From Parcubacteria group bacterium CG1_02_39_15 (lineage in GTDB: Bacteria; Patescibacteriota; Minisyncoccia; Minisyncoccales; Paceibacteraceae): DNA of 12,186 bases. A program made the position numbers and the translations under genes. Location: assembly GCA_001872265.1 (NCBI GenBank), contig MNWE01000006.1, positions 7,588 through 19,773 on the forward strand, given 5' to 3'. The stretch's first letter is position 1; each line of letters begins with the position of its first letter. Below the pieces are notes generated by a model. It did not search any database, had not been told where the DNA came from, and was given only the letters and a program-made list of their open reading frames with translations. This document shows, piece after piece, positions 6,578 to 12,186 of this stretch.

Positions 6578-8029
6578 CTAATAGTTTAAAAACTTTAGTT
6601 TTTGACCTTTTTGTAATTGCCAGGTTACCAGGCCCAAAATCAAATAAAGCAGGAACAGCCAAAGCCAAGAAATCTCTAAATAATAAGCTGCAAAAGATTG
6701 GTTAGAAAACCAATCAACGACTTTGGTTAAATAAACTAAAAGGAATTTGGCAGGCAAGGAAATAATCCAACCCAAAGACTGAAAAACCGTTCCAACTAAA
6801 GCGAAGGCAAACCCTAACCCCATTAAGAAAGGCAAAAAAGGAACAATTAAAACATTAGTAATGGGAGCCACTAAAGAAAGGTAGCCAAAATTATAAATTA
6901 AAATGGGCAGGGTAAAAATCTGAGCAGAGATGGTCATGGCTAAGATATTACCTAAGTATTTTTGAAAAATAGGAGAAAGATAAATTATGCCCAGCATTGC
7001 TAAAAAAGAGAGTTGAAAGCCGACATCTAGCCTTAAAAGCAAAGGGTTTTGAATTAACATTATCGCGGCGGCAAAAACGATTGCTCGGGAAGAAAGATTT
7101 TTTCTTCCCAAGTGTTGGGCTGTCAGGAAAAGCCCTCCCATAATTCCGGCCCTGATGGCTGAGGACTGCAAGCCAGTCATAATAATAAAAAGAGCGATAA
7201 GAATTATGGCGAAATAAAAAGCCTGCTGCCGAAAGAGACCCAAGCTAATCAATAAAGCCATTAAAAGACTGGTTAAAATAGCTACGTGCATGCCCGAAAC
7301 GGCCGTTAAGTGCCTTAAACCCGCCCGATTGAGTTTATCTTTCCACTCTTGAGAAATATTCTTTTTATCGCCCAAGATTATCGCCCCCAGGATTAAACTC
7401 TCCGGCGGCGAAAGATTTTGGTAGATGCTTTCTCTCAATTTGTTTTTAAAAATCAGTGTCTTAGCATACAAAGGATTGCCCTGATTTTTTCCAATTAATT
7501 TAATCTCTGGCCAATACATTACCGAATAAATCCCATCTTTGGCTAAATAATCTTTGTAATTGAAGTCCTCAAACTCCTGAGGAGTTTTGGGATTTCCTAC
7601 AATTTTTAATTTATCTCCGTATTGATATTCTGGATAACGACTGGCGGTTACTAAAATTTTCCCATCTATTCCTTCCGGTTGAATGGTTAAATTTAAGTTG
7701 TTCTCTCTGGCGTCTGGCTCTGCTGAAACCGTGCCTATCAAAGTAATGGAGGATTCTTTGTCGTTATATTTTCTTAGCTCATTATTGGTCATTTTGAATT
7801 CGGCATTTTGATGGCAATAAATTCCGCCAGCCAAGAATAAAATGCAAAAACCAGTTATTGCTAATCCTTTGTATTTCCAAAAAACAGAAATTAGTAAAAG
7901 TCCTAAAATTAACCCTGCACATAAAATTATACGCAGGGTAAAAAATCCAAATTGAGGAAGTAGAGAAGATAAAAATATGCCTCCGATGAAAGAGAGGCAA
8001 AAATAAAGGAAAGTCCTGGAAGCAGACAT
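6578..8029 (-). CDS. comEC: ComEC/Rec2 DNA-uptake channel protein, short form
   Basis: Inner-membrane channel that passes single-stranded DNA into the cytoplasm during natural transformation. The 483 residues show two or three N-terminal membrane segments (about 5-75), an extracellular OB-like DUF4131 region (about 90-180; GDKLKIVGNPKTP) and the competence domain (about 205-470). The competence domain contains HLTAVSGMHVAIL at 240-252, the family's hallmark, then QSSAIRAGIMGG and a GFQLSFLAMLGI helix. Usual ComEC proteins reach about 700-800 residues because of a C-terminal metallo-beta-lactamase domain; here the protein ends after the membrane domain and no such domain follows in the next gene. 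The start is two bases after the nrdG stop. The gene ends in TAG. Function is confident from the motifs; whether the nuclease domain is supplied elsewhere is unknown. Confidence 0.92.
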   Translation of the reverse strand: MSASRTFLYFCLSFIGGIFLSSLLPQFGFFTLRIILCAGLILGLLLISVFWKYKGLAITGFCILFLAGGIYCHQNAEFKMTNNELRKYNDKESSITLIGTVSAEPDARENNLNLTIQPEGIDGKILVTASRYPEYQYGDKLKIVGNPKTPQEFEDFNYKDYLAKDGIYSVMYWPEIKLIGKNQGNPLYAKTLIFKNKLRESIYQNLSPPESLILGAIILGDKKNISQEWKDKLNRAGLRHLTAVSGMHVAILTSLLMALLISLGLFRQQAFYFAIILIALFIIMTGLQSSAIRAGIMGGLFLTAQHLGRKNLSSRAIVFAAAIMLIQNPLLLRLDVGFQLSFLAMLGIIYLSPIFQKYLGNILAMTISAQIFTLPILIYNFGYLSLVAPITNVLIVPFLPFLMGLGFAFALVGTVFQSLGWIISLPAKFLLVYLTKVVDWFSNQSFAAYYLEISWLWLFLLYLILGLVTWQLQKGQKLKFLNY

Positions 8030-8031
8030 TT

Positions 8032-8730
8032 TTATCTTACCTGACAGACGTCAAAAAATGGGACAATGGCTTTTTGGATTTCTATTAGATATTCTTGAGA
8101 ATAGGGTTTTATTTTCTCAAACTTAGGGTCAATGGTTTTTTCCGGCCTAAATTGTTGCAAATAATAAGCCTTGCCTCCTCGTATCCATCTAGCCATATCA
8201 ATTATATCCTTTTTATTATGAACTCCAGGGATAATTGTGCTTCTAAACTCATAATCGACTTTGCTTTTTCTTAAAATATCAATGCTCTTTTGTATTTTTT
8301 TAACATCAACCTTTGCGCCAACAGCTTTACTATATTTCTCTTTTGGAGCTTTAATATCCATTGCCACATAATCAATTAATTTCTCATCTATTAATTTTTT
8401 AAGCATTCCGGGATTAGACCCGTTGGTGTCTATTTTAACCAAGTATCCGAGTTTTTTTATTTTTTTTAAAAAAACGGGCAGGTCTTTGTGGACAGTCGGT
8501 TCTCCTCCGCATATCACTACGCCTTCCAACAGCTCTTTTCTTTCTTTTAGAAAATTGAAAAAATCTTTCTCTGAAATTCGGGGTTGTTTTTTAATTTTCT
8601 CTGGCAAGACCAATTCTGAACTGTAGCACCAAGGGCAGCGGAAATTGCAGCCGCAAAGAAAAACAGTGGCCGCTATGCGGCCAGGATAATCAATGAGAGT
8701 GACTTTTTGGAGCCCGCCTATTTCTACCAT
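8032..8730 (-). CDS. nrdG: Anaerobic ribonucleotide reductase activating radical-SAM protein
   Basis: Generates the glycyl radical on NrdD by reductive cleavage of S-adenosylmethionine at a [4Fe-4S] cluster in the anaerobic cytoplasm. The 232 residues include the radical-SAM cluster motif CX3CX2C at C28, C32 and C35 (GCNFRCPWC), the SAM-binding GGEP at 75-78, DTNG at 101-104 and AMDIKAP near 123-129. The opening GGLQKVTLIDYPGRIAATVF is typical of the NrdG branch that pairs with Thermotoga-type NrdD. It starts 5 bases after the nrdD stop, which supports the pairing, and comEC starts 2 bases after its own stop. A pyruvate-formate-lyase activase is the main alternative, but adjacency to nrdD argues against it. 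No clear Shine-Dalgarno is visible; translation may be coupled to nrdD. Confidence 0.95.
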   Translation of the reverse strand: MVEIGGLQKVTLIDYPGRIAATVFLCGCNFRCPWCYSSELVLPEKIKKQPRISEKDFFNFLKERKELLEGVVICGGEPTVHKDLPVFLKKIKKLGYLVKIDTNGSNPGMLKKLIDEKLIDYVAMDIKAPKEKYSKAVGAKVDVKKIQKSIDILRKSKVDYEFRSTIIPGVHNKKDIIDMARWIRGGKAYYLQQFRPEKTIDPKFEKIKPYSQEYLIEIQKAIVPFFDVCQVR

Positions 8731-8735
8731 CGCAA

Positions 8736-11700
8736 TTAAGTTGCGACTAATTCTGTTTTTCTAATTTTAAACTCTTTTCTTTCTTTAAACTCTTCTTGCT
8801 TGCCAGCATTCCATTGGGACACTGGGCGTAAATAGCCTACAATTCGGGAATAAACTTCGCAAGGTTGTTTGATTGTGCATTGAGGGCAAAAGAAATGTTC
8901 ACCAGCGATGTAGCCATGAGCTGGACAAATAGAGAAAGTGGGAGTTAGGGTGAGGTATGGCAGATGGAAATTCTCAAAAACTTTTTTCACTAAATTTTTA
9001 GCCACTTGAGGATCGGAGATACGTTCACCCAAAAAGAGGTGTAGAACCGTGTTATGAATAAAAACTAAACAGTCTTTGCCCGCTAAATAATTGTGATTCC
9101 TTTTTGTCATTAAATCGTAAAATTGATTGTCTTTAACATCGACTTTAGAAACTTCTTCTACCCTCACCACTGGAAGATAGCGTTTTTTTCTATTGGAGAT
9201 ATCTTCTCTAATTCTTGAAGAGTTAACTGTAATGGTGAGTTTATCTTTTATCCTGGTTGCTTCATAAACAGGAATTCTTAATCTAAAACCGTCTACTTCA
9301 TTTTTTCTTTTAGTTGGTTTTCTCTCTTTTGAGAGCATAATTCCTGCTCTAGTACAAATTTCTAAGATATCCTCGGCCAACCCAGCAGAAACCGTAGAAT
9401 ATCCAACATCACCATCTCTTTTACTTATATCGCCGTCGCTATCCAATAAACCAGACAAAAGAGAGTATACATTTCCCTTGGTTAAATTTTCTTTTACTTT
9501 CTGAGGAATGCAGGCTTTATAAACCTTTTTTCCGTCCCAAAAACCGTATTCAAAGAAAAACTCTGAAACTTCTCTTTTAGAAGTAGAAACCTCCTTTAAT
9601 AATTTACTTCTTTTTTCATTGCGAATAACTTTGACACCGCAATGGAAATAATTATTTAAAATGTCGGCCACTTTTTCCAAAGCTTCTTGGTGTTCGCTGA
9701 AAAAACGTACTTTATATCTTTCTAAATTATTTCCTCCTCGATTATCAATAAATTTTGAAATGCAGCCATCGCCAACAAAAAACCCAATTAGCCACATTAA
9801 ATCACCATCCAATTCGGTCTCTTTTTCGGGATAAAGATTAGAAGAATTTTGTAAAATATAATCTCCGATTTTTAATTCGTCGGCTCTTTTTTCAACCACT
9901 CGATACTTTGGAAAAACCTGATACTCTTTTTTGCACTGAGGATTCCATCTTATGTGAGTAGCGAAGGCCTTAAGATTTTGGACCTTCTCCTCGCAAATTG
10001 GACAAGCAGGATTTGGTTTAAATTTCTCTAATATGAAAAATGGATGCCAGTCAGAAGTTGTGATGTCTAAATTTCTTTCTCCAGTTATTCTAATTTTATT
10101 GTGTTTCTTGACGTCAATTTTTACTGCTTCCATAATCTCATCCCATTCGCCTATTTTCTTTTCTTTGTTATAACTTAAAGTTTTTATTGGTTTTAATCTC
10201 TCAAAATTTTCTGCAATATCTTCTATTTTTATTAGTCCTTTATCAGTTAAGACCTTATTTCCTTTTTCTACGCAGCCACCGGTATAGCGGCATTGTAATT
10301 CATCTTGAAGCTTTAAGGCCTCGAAAATATCGTCGGTATAGTTAACTGGCAATTGGCTGCTATTGGTATAATAAGGAGTTTCTTTTGTCCCGGCAGTAAT
10401 AATGTCAGGATGCATTTCTTTATCGGTTCTCGCCTGCCGATAACTCGTGCCCTCGCCAGGAGTAGCTTCGAGATTATACAAATTGCCGGTTTTTTCTTGA
10501 TATTTGATCAATCTTTCTCTCATAAAATCCATTACTTCTAAGGCAAACTTTCTTCCTCTTTTTGAACCAATGTTTTCACCAATAAAATTCAGGAGGGCTT
10601 CATTCATCCCCATTAAACCGATGGTGGCAAAATGATTCCCGAAATAAGCGTCCCTTAATTTTTTAACCGAGGATAAATAATATCTTGAATAAGGATAAAG
10701 GCCTTTTTCCATAAAGTTTTCCAAGGCCTTTCTTTTAATTTCCAGGCTTTCTCTAGCTAAGTCCATTAAATGCCCCAATCTTTCAAAAAAATCTTTTTTG
10801 GTTTTAGAAAGATGGCCGATTCTAGGCATATTAATGGTAACCACGCCGATGGAATTCCCGCACCAAGCAACCCTGCCATTTCTTCTTACAAAAACTGTAT
10901 GGTTAGGAACTTCGCAGCAATAAACTTTTCCTTCGTAATAAACCTTCTGTGAATTATTTTTTCTTAATCGGTAATGTTTTGTCTCCTGAACACCAATCGT
11001 GTAAACAATTCCAGCTTTTATTTTTCTTCCTTTTATTTGAGAAACTTTTTTCTGTTGAGCCGTTAAAGTTCCCAGCCAGCCAAGTTTTAAAATAATTTCT
11101 TGTAAGTCGTCAGCTAATTTTCTTGAAGATGTCCAGTAATTTATTTGACCAGTGGTTTTTCTAATGTGACCATCGCCTTTTACCAGCCAATCAAATAGAA
11201 CTCTCAGTTGTCTTTTGCTTAAATTTTTGACTTCCTGAGGAATAAACTTTTCATATTTATTGCCGAATTGCCGTAAGTAAGTCCATAACTGCTTATTGGT
11301 AATTACAAAATTAGGCCCTTCTTCATAGTAATTGAAAGGCAGAAGACCTAAAACTTTTTTAATTTCTTTTCTTTTCTCCTGGTTGACCTGAGTAATTGTT
11401 ACTCTATAACCATGGTCTAAGGCAATCTCTTCATTATCAGTACATCCCTCAGCTATCCAAAATCCAAAAAACTTTAACCAATTGTCCATTTTGATTTTCA
11501 AAGCGGGGGCTTCGTACCTTACTTTTACTCTTTCTCTATTACCATATTCGGCAATAGTACAGATATTGTAAACAGTCACTGGATTACATTTGAAATTTCC
11601 AGCTATTTGGTAAATACTCTCCCCTTCTCTCTTCATTTTTCGAATAGTTCCTATCTCTTCTTCGGAAAAATGAGAAGCAGGTCCTGCCCCACCCATTATG

Positions 11701-12186
11701 ATCACCGGAGGAAGTTCAAAATATTCTTCTTCTTTGCCTTCCCAAATACCTTGTTTCGGAATCCAGTGGGTATCGGGCTTAAAATCTTTTGCCTCAACAA
11801 ATTCTCTTTGATTTTTGCGTCGATTATCTACCACCATTCGATGATTAGGAGTAACAAGCAAATCTAAAGATTTTGTTTTAAATTGATACATTTCGCCCCT
11901 GTAGTCGTACTGGAAAAGTCTAGTAGGCCGGTGTAATTCAATCTTGTTATTTTCGGTTAAAGTGAAAATATTTTCATTTTTAGTTAAATCCTTAAAAGGC
12001 TTCCAACCGTTTTCGGTTAAAATATCAGTTTTTTCATCGTAGCAACCAGTTAAAGGTGCTGACCCAAATAATCCGCCGCCTCTTTTGTAAAGTTCTTTAT
12101 TGGACAATCTTAACCTGCAACAATTATGAGTAATTACTCCATTAGCTAATTGAAAAAGGTGCTCTTTATTTTTTGTCTCGAAATCA
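8736..12186 (-). CDS. nrdD: Class III anaerobic ribonucleoside-triphosphate reductase, 5'-partial, with inteins
   Basis: Reduces ribonucleoside triphosphates to deoxy forms without oxygen, using a glycyl radical made by NrdG. The frame is open to the window edge, so the N-terminal half lies outside; a TTG at 12107 is not the true start. Visible reductase pieces are: 26 residues (12045-12122) with the CCRL active-site cysteine region and RGGGLFG; 193 residues (10275-10853) starting SIGVVTINMPRIG; and 104 residues (8739-9050) starting TVLHLFLGE. The last piece has the zinc-binding cysteines (CPAHGY, CPQC, then C before EVYSR) and the radical glycine in SRIVGYLRP at about 8835-8837. Joined, the pieces read through family-conserved sequence without gaps, which is why the interruptions are called inteins and not a disrupted gene. 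Without splicing the protein could not fold as a reductase. It is probably the first gene of the operon visible here. Confidence 0.96.
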   Translation of the reverse strand, partial: DFETKNKEHLFQLANGVITHNCCRLRLSNKELYKRGGGLFGSAPLTGCYDEKTDILTENGWKPFKDLTKNENIFTLTENNKIELHRPTRLFQYDYRGEMYQFKTKSLDLLVTPNHRMVVDNRRKNQREFVEAKDFKPDTHWIPKQGIWEGKEEEYFELPPVIIMGGAGPASHFSEEEIGTIRKMKREGESIYQIAGNFKCNPVTVYNICTIAEYGNRERVKVRYEAPALKIKMDNWLKFFGFWIAEGCTDNEEIALDHGYRVTITQVNQEKRKEIKKVLGLLPFNYYEEGPNFVITNKQLWTYLRQFGNKYEKFIPQEVKNLSKRQLRVLFDWLVKGDGHIRKTTGQINYWTSSRKLADDLQEIILKLGWLGTLTAQQKKVSQIKGRKIKAGIVYTIGVQETKHYRLRKNNSQKVYYEGKVYCCEVPNHTVFVRRNGRVAWCGNSIGVVTINMPRIGHLSKTKKDFFERLGHLMDLARESLEIKRKALENFMEKGLYPYSRYYLSSVKKLRDAYFGNHFATIGLMGMNEALLNFIGENIGSKRGRKFALEVMDFMRERLIKYQEKTGNLYNLEATPGEGTSYRQARTDKEMHPDIITAGTKETPYYTNSSQLPVNYTDDIFEALKLQDELQCRYTGGCVEKGNKVLTDKGLIKIEDIAENFERLKPIKTLSYNKEKKIGEWDEIMEAVKIDVKKHNKIRITGERNLDITTSDWHPFFILEKFKPNPACPICEEKVQNLKAFATHIRWNPQCKKEYQVFPKYRVVEKRADELKIGDYILQNSSNLYPEKETELDGDLMWLIGFFVGDGCISKFIDNRGGNNLERYKVRFFSEHQEALEKVADILNNYFHCGVKVIRNEKRSKLLKEVSTSKREVSEFFFEYGFWDGKKVYKACIPQKVKENLTKGNVYSLLSGLLDSDGDISKRDGDVGYSTVSAGLAEDILEICTRAGIMLSKERKPTKRKNEVDGFRLRIPVYEATRIKDKLTITVNSSRIREDISNRKKRYLPVVRVEEVSKVDVKDNQFYDLMTKRNHNYLAGKDCLVFIHNTVLHLFLGERISDPQVAKNLVKKVFENFHLPYLTLTPTFSICPAHGYIAGEHFFCPQCTIKQPCEVYSRIVGYLRPVSQWNAGKQEEFKERKEFKIRKTELVAT
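9051..10274 (-). mobile_element. Intein 2 of NrdD, with LAGLIDADG homing endonuclease
   Basis: A 408-residue self-splicing element between NrdD residues YTGG and TVLHLF. It begins with Cys1 (CVEKGNKVLTDKG, block A), has block B around TTSDWHPFF (71-80) and strand RADELKIGDYI (130-140). It ends with block F (FYDLMTKRNHNYLAGKD) and block G (VFIHN), so the penultimate His and terminal Asn are canonical and the +1 residue is Thr. Two dodecapeptide motifs, LIGFFVGDG (acid D169) and LSGLLDSDG (D280), mark an apparently intact endonuclease. A CX2CX12HX6C knuckle (91-114) lies between block B and the next splicing strand, where typical inteins have only a short loop. Boundaries are sharp because removing the element restores conserved YTGGTVLHLF. 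Confidence 0.95.
10854..12044 (-). mobile_element. Intein 1 of NrdD, with LAGLIDADG homing endonuclease and an HTH-like insert
   Basis: A 397-residue self-splicing element between NrdD residues APLTG and SIGVV. It starts with Cys1 (CYDEKTDILTENGWKP, block A), has block B LVTPNHRMVV (63-72; T65 and H68), then FVEAKDFKPDTHWIPK. The end is block F (KVYCCEVPNHTVFVRRNGR) and block G VAWCGN, so the residue before the terminal Asn is Gly instead of the usual His. The +1 residue is Ser. LAGLIDADG motifs FFGFWIAEG (E199) and FDWLVKGDG (D291) both keep their catalytic acid. Between splicing strand and first motif lies a helix-turn-helix-like segment (about 126-168). Removing the element rejoins conserved PLTGSIGVVTINMPRIG. 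Confidence 0.95.
12123..12185 (-). mobile_element. C-terminal end of a third NrdD intein, cut by the window edge
   Basis: The last 21 codons before the NrdD sequence CCRLRL read as an intein C-terminus: FETKNKEHLFQLANG is a block F pattern and VITHN is block G with the penultimate His and terminal Asn. The +1 residue is the first Cys of the CCRL active-site pair. The N-terminal splicing half and any endonuclease lie beyond the window. The alternative, that these residues are native NrdD, is unlikely because this ending is not part of the reductase family pattern and is near-identical in form to intein ends. Confidence 0.9.

Noticed and set aside
11607..11867. Plus-strand 86-codon frame and other short plus-strand frames across the window
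   Set aside because: They lie antisense to confident genes, have no ribosome sites or domains, and look like shadows.
9051..12044. Reading the long nrdD frame as a fusion protein or a pseudogene with foreign inserts
   Set aside because: Both inserts have complete splicing blocks at each end, stay in frame, and their removal restores conserved NrdD sequence exactly.
12105..12107. TTG as the start codon of nrdD
   Set aside because: The frame stays open upstream to the window edge and reads CCRLRL and an intein end there, so this TTG is internal.
1..12186. CRISPR arrays, tRNA or rRNA genes, insertion sequences
   Set aside because: No spaced direct repeats, cloverleaf-like arms, rRNA-like stretches or transposase-like proteins were seen by eye.

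Overview
This 12.2 kb window carries nine protein genes, all read from the minus strand, so gene order below follows transcription from high to low coordinates. Genes are tightly packed (gaps of 1-15 bp, one ATGA overlap), AT-rich, with mostly weak Shine-Dalgarno signals. The combination of an intein-rich oxygen-sensitive ribonucleotide reductase, a short ComEC without its metallo-beta-lactamase domain, and small envelope-glycan genes suggests an anaerobic, reduced-genome bacterium. My best guess is a Patescibacteria/CPR (Parcubacteria-like) lineage, at moderate confidence and from style alone. TGA is used as a stop, so nothing points to recoding.

Region 1 (about 12186-8032) is the anaerobic deoxynucleotide module: class III ribonucleotide reductase nrdD followed 5 bp later by its radical-SAM activase nrdG. 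The nrdD frame is interrupted by two complete inteins (397 and 408 codons), and the C-terminal end of a third sits at the window edge. Only 323 residues of true reductase are visible, in pieces of 26, 193 and 104 residues. Both complete inteins have apparently intact LAGLIDADG endonuclease motifs, and each carries a different extra DNA-binding-like module: a helix-turn-helix in one, a CCHC zinc-finger-like knuckle in the other. This is the most remarkable part of the window.

Region 2 (8029-1251) continues in the same direction with comEC, a MurG-like GT-B glycosyltransferase, an EamA-type 10-TM permease, a secreted or anchored clan GH-A-like glycosidase, a family 2 glycosyltransferase and a membrane-anchored HtrA serine protease. 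This reads as a DNA-uptake and envelope or cell-surface-glycan block in one probable long transcript. Joint function is inferred from spacing only.

Region 3 (1250-1) contains an intergenic stretch with an inverted repeat, then a clear intrinsic terminator placed just upstream of a perfect Shine-Dalgarno and a DAHP synthase gene (shikimate pathway). That gene is visibly richer in G+C than its neighbours and has a serine where the family normally has the arginine of the KPRTS motif. The terminator either ends the long operon or works as an attenuator in the DAHP synthase leader.

I saw no tRNA, rRNA, CRISPR array, insertion sequence or replication origin. There is no gene-free stretch above 300 bases.
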